Shown one piece after another: positions 15,263-23,072 of a DNA stretch of 35,726 bases. Positions within the stretch are counted from its first letter, which is position 1; the number at the start of each line of letters is the position of its first letter. Source of the DNA: an uncultured Eubacteriales bacterium (GTDB lineage Bacteria; Bacillota; Clostridia; Oscillospirales; Oscillospiraceae). The notes under the pieces were generated by a model. That model worked only from the letters and a program-made list of their open reading frames with translations, searched no databases and was not told the DNA's origin. A program made the position numbers and the translations under genes. Where the stretch lies: NCBI GenBank assembly GCA_900552725.1, contig USAT01000007.1, positions 1-35,726 on the forward strand. The letters run 5' to 3'.

Positions 15263-16273
15263 ATGAGCATTAAAGTTGGCATCAATGGTTTTGGCCGTAT
15301 TGGCCGCATGGTTCTGCGTTGTTCCCTGAATCACCCCGAGATCGAGATCGTGGGCATCAACGATCTGTGCCCCGCCGACTATCTGGCTTATATGGTGAAG
15401 TACGACACCATGCACGGCAAGTTCAACGGCGATATCTATGCCGAGGGCAACAACATTGTGGTCAATGGCAAGGCCATCCCCGTTTCCGCCGAGCGCGATC
15501 CCGCCAATCTGCCCTGGGCCAAGGTGGGGGCTGAGTACGTTATTGAATCCACCGGCCTGTTCCTGACCAAGGAGAAGTCCGCCGGTCATATCGCCGCCGG
15601 TGCCAAGCACGTCGTCATGTCCGCCCCCTCCAAGGATGACACCCCCATGTTCGTCTGCGGCGTCAACGATGACACTTACGCCAGCGATATGCAGTTCGTG
15701 TCCAACGCCAGCTGCACCACCAACTGCCTGGCTCCCATCGCCAAGGTGCTGAACGACAACTTCGGCATTGCCGACGGTCTGATGACCACCGTTCACTCCA
15801 CCACCGCCACCCAGAAGACCGTTGACGGCGTGTCTCTGAAGGACTGGCGCGGCGGCCGTGCCGCCTCCGGCAACATCATCCCCAGCTCCACCGGCGCCGC
15901 CAAGGCCGTGGGCAAGGTCATCCCCGCCCTGAACGGTAAGCTGACCGGTATGTCCATGCGTGTTCCCACCCTGGACGTGTCCGTGGTGGACCTGACTGTG
16001 AACCTGGTGAAGCCCGCCTCCTATGACGAGATCTGCGCCGCCATGAAGAAGGCCAGCGAGAACGAGCTGAAGGGCATCCTCAGCTACACCGACGAGGCCG
16101 TCGTGTCCTCTGATTTCCTGGGCGACACCCACACCTCTATCTTCGACGCCAAGGCCGGCATCGCCCTGACCGACACCTTCGTGAAGGTGGTCAGCTGGTA
16201 CGACAACGAGATCGGCTACTCCGACAAGCTGCTGTGCCTGATTGAGCGCATGTACGCCGTGGATCACAAATGA
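15263..16273 (+). CDS. gap: type I glyceraldehyde-3-phosphate dehydrogenase
   Basis: Oxidises glyceraldehyde-3-phosphate to 1,3-bisphosphoglycerate with NAD in glycolysis, in the cytoplasm. The 336 residues show the N-terminal Rossmann loop GINGFGRIGRMVLR, the adenosine-ribose aspartate of INDLCPADYLAYMVKYDTMHG (supporting NAD use), and the catalytic SNASCTTNCLAP with Cys near residue 151. The histidine loop reads THSTTATQKTVDG-like (VHSTTATQKTVDGV). The downstream WYDNEIGYS is conserved. ATG at 15263 has AGGAAGGAAG eight bases upstream; the frame remains open upstream to 15113 but that extension lacks a ribosome site. Confidence 0.98.
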   Translation: MSIKVGINGFGRIGRMVLRCSLNHPEIEIVGINDLCPADYLAYMVKYDTMHGKFNGDIYAEGNNIVVNGKAIPVSAERDPANLPWAKVGAEYVIESTGLFLTKEKSAGHIAAGAKHVVMSAPSKDDTPMFVCGVNDDTYASDMQFVSNASCTTNCLAPIAKVLNDNFGIADGLMTTVHSTTATQKTVDGVSLKDWRGGRAASGNIIPSSTGAAKAVGKVIPALNGKLTGMSMRVPTLDVSVVDLTVNLVKPASYDEICAAMKKASENELKGILSYTDEAVVSSDFLGDTHTSIFDAKAGIALTDTFVKVVSWYDNEIGYSDKLLCLIERMYAVDHK

Positions 16274-16551
16274 TCTGGCGCAAAATCTAACGATTTTGCT
16301 GCCAAAAAGGCTTGCGGCCGACTGCGCAGTGGAGCGAAGCGGAACAAGTGCCCTTGGGGTACGCGCGTCCTTCGGACACACTGGCGGCCGAGAAGAATTT
16401 TTCTGACGCACGCCCAGCGGAAGTCCCCTTGGGGGACATGTCGTCAGAAAAATGATTTGAATGATTCGCGGCGTCCGCGCCGCGAACTCTGCGAGGCCTT
16501 TTCAATAAGCTATTTTCAGACTTTCAAGTTTTCCTTCTTTTTTGTTCCAGG

Positions 16552-16580
16552 AAAAACGCCGCCTTTATGGCGGCTTTTTT
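16552..16580 (+). terminator. GCCGCC/GGCGGC terminator, copy 1
   Basis: GCCGCC TTTAT GGCGGC followed by six T; plausible terminator for gap read-through transcripts. It is almost a duplicate of the stem at 16780-16808. Confidence 0.7.
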
Positions 16581-16779
16581 CCTAGGTACACCAAAAGCTT
16601 CGCAGAATTCGCTGTCGGTGCGTTAAGAAAATATGCCGGTGGCATATTTTAGCATCCGATCTCGGCGGCTATGCCGCCGTAGTATCCATCTTGGTTTTGA
16701 TGCACCTTCGGCGACTAATTGCGCGGGTCGCAGCGTGATCCCCTTTTCCAAAGGGCCTGGCCCTTTGGAAAAACCAGAG

Positions 16780-16808
16780 GAAAACGCCGCCTTCATGGCG
16801 GCTTTTTC
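16780..16808 (+). terminator. GCCGCC/GGCGGC terminator, copy 2
   Basis: GCCGCC TTCAT GGCGGC followed by five T, a near-copy of the stem at 16552-16580 with one loop difference. It lies just upstream of the GntR promoter region. Confidence 0.65.
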
Positions 16809-16941
16809 CTATCCCTCAATTTTTATGTGCCATATTGTCGGGAAAAGGACGGTTTTCCTGAAAAAGCCTCTTTCTTTTTCATGGAATGTATGGTACAATA
16901 GGTACAAGCGCCGTGGGCGCGCAGGAAAGGAAACATCCGTC

Positions 16942-17718
16942 ATGGAAAGCAACGCACTTCTCAACGCGACGCTGTCCCTGGACAGCGACATCTCTCTGTA
17001 TGCCCAGTTGGTGGGCATCATCAAGCGCAATATCTCCACCGGCGTTCTGGCTGTGGGCGACCTGCTGCCCAGCGAGGCGGAGCTGTGCCGCTCGCTGAAT
17101 ATCAGCCGCAACACCGTCCGCCAGGCCATCGGCGAGCTGGAGGATGAGGGACTGGTGGTCCGTAAGCGGGGCCGCGGCACCTTCGTGGCCGATCCCTCCA
17201 CCAACCGCCGGGGTGTCCGGTACTCCTTCACCACCGAGGTATCCTCCATGGGCAAGGAGCCCAGCAGCACGCTGGTGGATTTTCAGATCATCACCCCGCC
17301 GGCCATCATCTGCGAGAAGATGGAGCTGCGGGAGGGCACGCCGGTCTATTGCTTCACCCGTATCCGCAACGTGGACGGCGAGCCGCTGATCCTGGAGACC
17401 AGCTACTATCCCCAGTACATTTATCCCAATCTGACCCGGGACATGGTGCAGACCCACAGCTTTTATTCCCTGCTGTACCATGTGGGCATCACGCCCTTCG
17501 CCGCGGAGGAGAGCTATGAGGCCGTGACCCTGGACAGCGAGAGCGCCAGGCTGCTGGGCGTGGAGCCCAACACCTGCGCCTTCTATCACCAGCGCCGCAC
17601 CCGCACCGAGGACGGCCGGGTCTATGAGTACACCCGCAGCTATATCCGGGGCGACCGCGTCCGTCTGGACGTACATATGCAGAAGTCCGGCATCCACTTC
17701 AACCGTACCATCGACTGA
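16942..17718 (+). CDS. GntR-family regulator with UTRA domain
   Basis: A 258-residue HutC-type repressor. The winged helix (about 15-80) reads LPSEAELCRSLNISRNTVRQAIGELEDEGLVVRKRGRGTFV, the standard pattern. The UTRA effector domain (about 95-250) has CEKMELREGTPVYCFTRIR and ends RSYIRGDRVRLDVH, close to the NagR/DasR type that senses phosphorylated amino sugars. The frame is open upstream to 16633, but AAAGG (16926-16930) and homology place the start at 16942. nagA lies about 1.5 kb away on the other strand, which permits but does not prove GlcNAc control. Confidence 0.9.
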   Translation: MESNALLNATLSLDSDISLYAQLVGIIKRNISTGVLAVGDLLPSEAELCRSLNISRNTVRQAIGELEDEGLVVRKRGRGTFVADPSTNRRGVRYSFTTEVSSMGKEPSSTLVDFQIITPPAIICEKMELREGTPVYCFTRIRNVDGEPLILETSYYPQYIYPNLTRDMVQTHSFYSLLYHVGITPFAAEESYEAVTLDSESARLLGVEPNTCAFYHQRRTRTEDGRVYEYTRSYIRGDRVRLDVHMQKSGIHFNRTID

Positions 17719-17759
17719 TAAACCGCCCTGCGGGGCCTAAATAGAAAGGAAGCAGCACC

Positions 17760-18134
17760 ATGGGTAAGTTCGTTGTCAAAGCGACCAAGATCGGTTTTGT
17801 GTTCAATCTGAAAGCCGGCAATGGCGAAGTTATCGCCACCAGCGAGGTCTATACCACTGAGGCCGCCTGCATGAAGGGCGTGGAATCCGTCCGCAAGAAC
17901 GCAGCGGAGGCTAAGCTTGAGGATCAGACTGTGGCCGAGGTGGCCGCCGTCACCAATCCCAAGTTTGAGATGTACACCGACAAGGCCGGTGAGTTTCGCT
18001 TCCGCCTGAAGGCCCGCAACGGCGAGATCATCGCCGTCAGCGAGGGCTATAAGGCCAAGGTATCCTGCCTGAACGGCATCGACTCCGTCCGCCGCAACGC
18101 CCCGTCCGCCGCCGTGGAAAAGGTGGAGGGCTGA
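17760..18134 (+). CDS. tandem DUF1508 (YegP-like) protein
   Basis: A 124-residue cytoplasmic protein of two copies of the short DUF1508 unit. Copy 1 (about 3-50) has KFVVKATKIGFVFNLKAGNG and copy 2 (about 62-110) has KFEMYTDKAGEFRFRLKARNG, each ending in a GVESVRKNA- or GIDSVRRNA-type tail. This fold (as in YegP of E. coli) is an antiparallel sheet with a helix and has no firmly assigned role. AAAGGAAG precedes the ATG. The gene follows the GntR regulator by 41 bases without a visible terminator, so they may share a transcript, and a bidirectional terminator follows. Confidence 0.85.
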   Translation: MGKFVVKATKIGFVFNLKAGNGEVIATSEVYTTEAACMKGVESVRKNAAEAKLEDQTVAEVAAVTNPKFEMYTDKAGEFRFRLKARNGEIIAVSEGYKAKVSCLNGIDSVRRNAPSAAVEKVEG

Positions 18135-18153
18135 TATACGCGATCCGATAAAA

Positions 18154-18180
18154 AGAGAGCCGCAAGGCTCTCTTTTTTTG
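18154..18180. terminator. bidirectional terminator, DUF1508 / collagen-like
   Basis: AGAGAGCC GCAA GGCTCTCT followed by seven T on the plus strand and by a T-run on the minus. It serves the DUF1508 gene and possibly the converging collagen-like gene. Confidence 0.85.
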
Positions 18181-18185
18181 TGCTA

Positions 18186-19002
18186 TTATGCGGTCGGCAC
18201 CTCATAGGCCACGTCGTACTCATTCCACTGGATACGGACGGATACCCGCGCACCGCCGCCGGAGAGGAAGAAGTGTATCTCACACAGCGACCAGAGCTTG
18301 GTAGTCGGATCCTGCTGGCGGAGCACCATGGTGTGGCTCTCCTGGGAATTGGTGTAGACAATGTCATCCAGCACGGTGCGGCCAGAGACAGTGGAGCCGT
18401 TCAGCGTCAGGGTCTCGACGGTGCTGCCATTGTAGATGGACGTCCGGCGAACATCCACCAGAACCGGCGCGGCGGCATCCACCGGTGCGACGGTGATGCG
18501 CAGAGCGGTGGAGGACGTGCTTTGATAGGTCAGCACCAGATCCTTCAACGGCATGACCAGAGCGCTTCCCACTGTGGACAGATCAGCGTGGTATTCCGTG
18601 AAGGGCGCAAACAGATTGGGCGTGGTCAGTTCCTGCTGGCTGGTCTGAAAGTGCAGCTTATAGCTGCGTGGAGTGTCCTCCGCGACAGTGATCACAGGCG
18701 TCTCTCCATTTTCACCCTTTTCACCCCGGTCGCCCTGTCCACCTTTTTTCGCCGGTGTCTCCCTTTTCGCCCTGCGGGCCCTGCTCGCCGGGATCACCCT
18801 TAGGGCCCTGGATGCCCTGTTCGCCTTTCTCGCCGGTGTCTCCCTTTTCACCCTGTGGGCCCTGCTCACCCCGGACACCCTGTTCGCCCCGCGGACCCTC
18901 CGGCCCCATAGGTCCCGCAGGGCCTTGGATGGTCACATATGACCCGCATGCGTCCTGTTGATAGTAATTGCTCCCCCGGCAGGCTCCGGTGTGATAATTC
19001 AT
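18186..19002 (-). CDS. collagen-like protein, interrupted by a frameshift
   Basis: Two overlapping frames together encode one Gly-X-Y repeat protein. The N-terminal part (ATG at 19002, GGGGGAG before it) carries a short cysteine-containing lead-in (NYYQQDACGSYVTIQGPAGP) then repeats such as GEKGDTGEKGEQGIQGPKG. The frame is lost at a six-A run (18744-18749) at GEK. With five A the reading continues as GGQGDRGEKGENGETPVITVAED and on into a roughly 180-residue non-repetitive C-terminal domain ending at 18186. Such proteins are usually surface or spore-coat fibres. The frameshift may be a sequencing error, phase variation or slippage; see findings. Confidence 0.75.
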
Positions 19003-19092
19003 AGCCATCTCCCCCTTATGAAAGTTGCAAATCGCTATTTCATTGCATGCCCTGGGCGTACTGCCTGTGACTGGCGGGGGCGGACATGGCAA

Positions 19093-19124
19093 GGCCCGGC
19101 GCGGAGACTTCCCCGCACCGGGCC
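19093..19124 (-). terminator. hairpin after nagA
   Basis: GGCCCGGTGCGGGG and CCCCGCGCCGGGCC-like arms (with one mismatch) form a GC-rich stem on the minus strand just after nagA. No clear U-tract follows. Confidence 0.45.
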
Positions 19125-19133
19125 AGATGCTTA

Positions 19134-20255
19134 TTATAGAAGGGATCCGCCCAGATAGACGGCCTGCCGGGTGAGATCCTCGCCGCACACCACGAAATCC
19201 GCGTGCATGCCGTCGGCAATGGCACCAATCTCGTCCTGCCGCCCGATTGCGCGGGCGGGGACGGCGGTGGCGGAGAGGACGGCCTGCTCGCGGGGGATGC
19301 CGAAGGCCACGGCATTGCGCATGCAGTCGTACAGGTTGGCGGTGCTTCCCGCAATGGTGCCGTCCGCCAGACGGGCTACGCCGTCGGAGAGAAACACAGC
19401 CTGCCTGCCCAGGGTGTAGTGGCCGTCCGGCATGCCGCAGCAGCGCAGCGCGTCGGAGATCAGACAGATGCGGCCGGGAAACAACTTGAAGGCCATACGC
19501 ACGGCGCTGGGGTGGACGTGGTGTCCGTCGCAGATCAGTTCGGCGGTGACGCCCTCCCGCTCGGAGGCCGCGCCGATAGGGCCGGGATGGCGGTGGTGGA
19601 TGCCGGGCATGGCGTTGAAAAGGTGGGTCAGGTGCGCGGCGCCCGCGTCAAAGACGGCGGCAGCCTCCTCATAGCCGGCGTCGGTGTGGGCCACGGAGAC
19701 GGTGCACCTCTCCGCCGCGCGGCGGGCAAATTCCACCGCGCCGGGCAGTTCCGGGGCCACGTCCGCGATCCGCAGCAGGCCCTCCGCCGCGTCATAGAGC
19801 CGGGCAAAGGCGTCGTAGTCCGGTAATCGGAGATAGGCGGCGTTCTGGGCGCCCTTTTTCTTCTCGGAGAAGAAGGGGCCCTCCATCCGGATGCCCATCA
19901 GCCGGGCGCAGCCCGCCGGGGCGGCCTTATGGAGCCGCACCGCCGTGCGGAATGCCGTCTCCAGCACGGCGTAGGGCAGCGTCATGGAGGCGGGCGCGAA
20001 GGAGGTCACGCCGCAGTGCGCCAGATAGGCGGCCATTTTCACAAGGCCGTCATCGTCGCCGTCGGAGAAGTCCGCGCCGGAGTTGCCATGGGTGTGGATG
20101 TCCACCAGACCGGGAATCACATACGCACCGCAGAGGTCGGTGCCCTCCCCTTCCGCCGTCTCCTCCAGCACATGGGTGAAGCGGCCGTTCTCCACAGAGA
20201 AGCCTCCGGGGACGAAGCGGCCATTCACGAAGATATTGCCGTTATGGAACCGCAT
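19134..20255 (-). CDS. nagA: N-acetylglucosamine-6-phosphate deacetylase
   Basis: Removes the acetyl group from GlcNAc-6-phosphate, making glucosamine-6-phosphate for glycolysis or cell-wall synthesis. The 373-residue length is normal. Metal and substrate motifs are DIHTHGNSGADFSDG, MEGPFFSEKKKGAQN, AHTDAGYEEA, the diagnostic AAHLTHLFNAMPGIHHRHPG and the catalytic aspartate in LISDALRCCGMPDGHY. The ATG lies one base after the stop of the upstream ROK-like gene, with GGAGGTGTGAC as ribosome site inside that gene. The pairing with a ROK-like protein suggests a combined amino-sugar kinase/deacetylase operon. Confidence 0.95.
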   Translation of the reverse strand: MRFHNGNIFVNGRFVPGGFSVENGRFTHVLEETAEGEGTDLCGAYVIPGLVDIHTHGNSGADFSDGDDDGLVKMAAYLAHCGVTSFAPASMTLPYAVLETAFRTAVRLHKAAPAGCARLMGIRMEGPFFSEKKKGAQNAAYLRLPDYDAFARLYDAAEGLLRIADVAPELPGAVEFARRAAERCTVSVAHTDAGYEEAAAVFDAGAAHLTHLFNAMPGIHHRHPGPIGAASEREGVTAELICDGHHVHPSAVRMAFKLFPGRICLISDALRCCGMPDGHYTLGRQAVFLSDGVARLADGTIAGSTANLYDCMRNAVAFGIPREQAVLSATAVPARAIGRQDEIGAIADGMHADFVVCGEDLTRQAVYLGGSLL

Positions 20256-20256
20256 G

Positions 20257-21639
20257 TCACACCTCCGGCAGACTGGCCGTCGGCAGACTGGCCGCCGCCA
20301 TGGACTGGCCCACGCGGCGGAACGCCTCGTCCGGCAGCGTCACGGACACCGCCAGCGCCGGATATTCCTCCGCCAGCACCCGGCGGCACTCCGCGACGAT
20401 CACCTCACCGCCAGCGCCGGAGGCCACGCGGCCCAGCACCAGCAGGTGTTTCAGGTCATACACCGTAGCGTACAGAGGCAGGGTGTGGCCCAGATACACG
20501 CCGATATCCCGGAAGATGGCCAAGGCCTGCGCATCGCCGCGCTCCGCCAGCTGCTGCACCGCCTTCAGCTTTTCCGCCGGGGTCATGGCGGCGTCCAGCG
20601 CGATACCGGCGGCAGGGGCCAGCTTGATCACCGCGTCCTGGGAGAAGTATTTGCAGCCCACGCCGATGTCGCCGGACCACTCGTCCCGTTCCGCCTGATC
20701 GCTGAGATCCACAGGGGCGAAAGCCAGCTCGTTGAACCAGCCCAGGATGCAGCCCTCGCGGTTTACATAACCCACCGCCTCGCTGGTGCCCATGGCCAGA
20801 CCCATGACGCGGCTGTCATGGAGGCTCATGGCACCGGCCAGCGCCGTCACGTCGCCGTCGTTGGCCACCACGATGGGCACATCGCCGATGGCGGCGGCGG
20901 CACGGTCATAGATGGTCCTGATGGGATCCCGCCTGTCCCTGGGCACCTTGATGAACAGGGACGATACCATGGGGGCGTTGCCGATGAACACACCGGCGGA
21001 GGATACGCCGATGCCGTCCACACGGGGCATTTTCGACGCCGCTGTGCGGAAGGCGTCCAGGATGCCCTGATAGTGGTACTCCGGGTCGGTCTGGGTCTTG
21101 GGATGCCAGACCACCTCCTCGGAATACACCGTCTCGCCGTCAATAACGGCGGAGACCTTCCGGTCGGAACCACCGGCGTCGAAGCCGATGCGGCAGCCGT
21201 TGAGATGGCCGCCGATCCTCCGGGCGCTGCTGCGCGCCTCCGGGAAGTCCGCCTCCGCCACGGCCTCCAGCAGGAAGGGACGCTCGAACACCGTCTCCAT
21301 GAAGTCCACGTCGAATTCCCGGGCGCCGCCGCGGCGATAGATATCCCGCAGCGCCGCTGTCAGTCCGTCGCAGCCGCAGATGTTGACGTGCCAGCCGCCC
21401 ACGCTCCACAGCAGCAGCTTGACGGTGCGCTCCAGGAACCGTAGGTTGGCGTCGTGGTACGTTTCCTCCCGCAGCCGGGCGTCAAACACCGCCACCTGGT
21501 CGTTTTCCCGCTCCACGGCGATGCGGATGGGATGGCGCGCCTCCTTCAAATAGGCCTCCCGCCACGGGGCAAAGGGGATGAAGCCCCCGTCCAGGGCGGG
21601 TTTGTTTTTAATGTTATAGGAAATGCCCAGATATTCCAT
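20257..21639 (-). CDS. atypical ROK-like protein, putative amino-sugar kinase
   Basis: A protein of about 460 residues. The C-terminal approximately 300 residues start GFDAGGSDRKVSAVIDG, a ROK-type phosphate loop, and carry VVANDGDVTALAGAMSL and a later LLVLGRVASGAGGEVI block. The usual ROK zinc site (CxCGxxGCxE) is not visible. The approximately 150-residue N-terminal region has no ROK counterpart and is unexplained. The ATG at 21639 is correctly spaced to GAGGAG; the GTG six bases earlier is too close. It is the first gene of a two-gene unit with nagA, making GlcNAc or a GlcNAc-6-phosphate precursor the likely substrate. Confidence 0.75.
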   Translation of the reverse strand: MEYLGISYNIKNKPALDGGFIPFAPWREAYLKEARHPIRIAVERENDQVAVFDARLREETYHDANLRFLERTVKLLLWSVGGWHVNICGCDGLTAALRDIYRRGGAREFDVDFMETVFERPFLLEAVAEADFPEARSSARRIGGHLNGCRIGFDAGGSDRKVSAVIDGETVYSEEVVWHPKTQTDPEYHYQGILDAFRTAASKMPRVDGIGVSSAGVFIGNAPMVSSLFIKVPRDRRDPIRTIYDRAAAAIGDVPIVVANDGDVTALAGAMSLHDSRVMGLAMGTSEAVGYVNREGCILGWFNELAFAPVDLSDQAERDEWSGDIGVGCKYFSQDAVIKLAPAAGIALDAAMTPAEKLKAVQQLAERGDAQALAIFRDIGVYLGHTLPLYATVYDLKHLLVLGRVASGAGGEVIVAECRRVLAEEYPALAVSVTLPDEAFRRVGQSMAAASLPTASLPEV

Positions 21640-21712
21640 GGTCACCGCTCCTCTTCAAATGCCGCAGCAAACCCCGGCATGACACGGCGCAGAGGTTTAC
21701 TTTCCTTCTTCT

Positions 21713-21741
21713 ATCATACACTAGGTTGGGGAAAAACGCAA
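21713..21741 (-). promoter_or_regulatory. promoter for ROK-like/nagA operon
   Basis: On the minus strand TTGCGT, 17-base spacer, TATGAT, about 75 bases upstream of the ATG. The untranslated leader is long enough for an operator, but no GntR-type palindrome stands out to me. Confidence 0.6.
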
Positions 21742-21743
21742 AG

Positions 21744-21775
21744 AAAAAGCCATCCCCAGCGGGGATGGCTTTTTT
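21744..21775. terminator. terminator after aldo/keto reductase
   Basis: AAAAAGCCATCCCC AGC GGGGATGGCTTTTT, a perfect 14-base-pair dyad with T-runs on both strands. It lies just past the aldo/keto reductase stop and just upstream of the ROK-like promoter. Confidence 0.9.
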
Positions 21776-21795
21776 AGAGGATCATGCCGCGTTGA

Positions 21796-22986
21796 TCAAT
21801 GGCCGCGGGATGCCTTTTCCTGGCGTTCCGCCTCGGCCCGGGCCTTGCAGACCTCGGCCCAGCTGGGCAGCTTGTCCAGCTCGGCGGCAAAGGCCGCCAG
21901 CTCGTCGGGAATGGCGATCTTCTGGGGACATACCGCCGCGCAGGCGCCGCAGGCGATACACGCACCGGGCCACTTGTCCTGGGGCAGGGCGTCCAGCTGC
22001 ATCTTCACCGAGGAGCCGCTGCCCACCCGCAGTTGATTGTACTTGTGCAGCAGGTCGGGGATATTCAGTCCCATGGGGCACCCGTCGCAGCAGTAGCGGC
22101 AGGCGGTGCAGGGCACGGAGGTCTTCATCCGCTCCGCCGCCTCCAGCAGGATGGCGTTCTCCTCATCGGACAGGGGATTCAGATGATCGAAGGTTTTGAT
22201 GTTGTCGGCCATCTGGGCCATGTTGGACATGCCGGACAGCACCATGGTGACGTTGTCAAGGCCCTGCAGCCACCGGAAGCCGAAGGAGGCGATGCTGTCC
22301 TCCGGACGGATGGCGTGGAGCTTCTGCTCACTTTCGGCGTCCAGCGCCGTCAGCTTGCCGCCCCGGACAGGCTCCATGACCCACAGGGGGATGCCCCGCT
22401 GCTTCAGCAGCTCGTACTTCTCTTTGCCGTGCTGCATGGTCCAGTCCAGGAAGTTGAACTGCAGCTGGCAGAACTCCATCTCATCGCCGTAGCGGTTCAG
22501 GAAGTCCGTCAGGCAGGGAAGATCGGCATGACTGGAAAAGCCCAGGTGCCTGATGCGGCCCTGCTTCTTCTGCTCGATGAAATAGTCCACGATGCCCCAA
22601 CGAGGATCGTCGTATACATGTACCGAGTTTTCATACACGTTGTGCAGCAGATAGAAGTCGAAGTACTCCACCTGGCACTTCTCCAGCTGCTGCTCAAAGA
22701 TGTCGGCGGGATCATAGGTCTCCGCCACCATGTGGCCGGGGAACTTGGTGGCCAGATAGAAGCTGTCCCGGGGATACTTTTTCAGGCATTCGCCCACCAC
22801 GATCTCCGACCGGTTCTGCATATAGGGCCACGCGGTGTCGTAATAATTCACCCCGTGTTCCATGGCGTAGTCCACCATCTGCTGGGTCTGCGCCGCGTCG
22901 ATCTGGCCGTTTTCCAGTACCGGCAGGCGCATGGTGCCAAAGCCCAGCATGGAAAGCCTGGTTCCCTTGAAGTCACGGTAAATCAT
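21796..22986 (-). CDS. aldo/keto reductase with C-terminal 4Fe-4S domain
   Basis: A 396-residue oxidoreductase. The N-terminal (beta/alpha)8 barrel shows GFGTMRLPVLENG, the catalytic Tyr and Asp region NYYDTAWPYMQNRSE, LATKFPGHM and HNVYENSVHV. Near the C-terminus are two clusters, CTACRYCCDGCPMGLNIP and CIACGACAAVCPQKIAIP, giving seven cysteines in ferredoxin-like spacing. The fused type occurs in anaerobes and is thought to couple a ferredoxin-like electron route to sugar or carbonyl reduction; the substrate is unknown. An unusual 17-base-pair dyad at 23027-23064 covers its promoter. Confidence 0.92.
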   Translation of the reverse strand: MIYRDFKGTRLSMLGFGTMRLPVLENGQIDAAQTQQMVDYAMEHGVNYYDTAWPYMQNRSEIVVGECLKKYPRDSFYLATKFPGHMVAETYDPADIFEQQLEKCQVEYFDFYLLHNVYENSVHVYDDPRWGIVDYFIEQKKQGRIRHLGFSSHADLPCLTDFLNRYGDEMEFCQLQFNFLDWTMQHGKEKYELLKQRGIPLWVMEPVRGGKLTALDAESEQKLHAIRPEDSIASFGFRWLQGLDNVTMVLSGMSNMAQMADNIKTFDHLNPLSDEENAILLEAAERMKTSVPCTACRYCCDGCPMGLNIPDLLHKYNQLRVGSGSSVKMQLDALPQDKWPGACIACGACAAVCPQKIAIPDELAAFAAELDKLPSWAEVCKARAEAERQEKASRGH

Positions 22987-23019
22987 TTTGCCATCCTCCC
23001 ATCAATATAAGATCGTCCT

Positions 23020-23048
23020 ATTGTATCACATGGCGGCGGATATGACAA
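23020..23048 (-). promoter_or_regulatory. promoter for aldo/keto reductase
   Basis: On the minus strand TTGTCA, 17-base spacer, TACAAT. The -35 sits in the loop of the inverted repeat at 23027-23064, and one arm of that repeat spans the spacer. Confidence 0.65.
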
Positions 23049-23064
23049 TATCCGCCGCCATGTG
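23027..23064. repeat. 17-base-pair perfect inverted repeat
   Basis: CACATGGCGGCGGATAT, loop GACA, and its exact complement. It lies between the zinc-ribbon gene stop and the reductase start; on the plus strand it is followed by TGTTTTT. It could be a terminator, an operator or both. Confidence 0.8.
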
Positions 23065-23072
23065 TGTTTTTC

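Larger units (their letters stand above)
16274..16830. other. structured intergenic region, no gene
   Basis: A dense series of hairpins with no convincing coding frame. Notable stems: GCAAAATC/GATTTTGC (16280-16300), ATTTTTCTGACG/CGTCAGAAAAAT (16397-16453, enclosing GTCCCCTTGGGGGAC), TTCGCGGCG/CGCCGCGAA (about 16462-16484), AAAATATGCC/GGCATATTTT (16628-16650) and TTTTCCAAAGGG/CCCTTTGGAAAA (16744-16772). Two near-identical terminator-like GCCGCC/GGCGGC stems lie at 16552-16580 and 16780-16808. A structured RNA or decayed repeats are both possible. Confidence 0.65.

Noticed and set aside
16633..16941. N-terminal extension of the GntR gene
   Set aside because: It spans hairpin repeats and a terminator stem, and the ribosome site and family start fit 16942.
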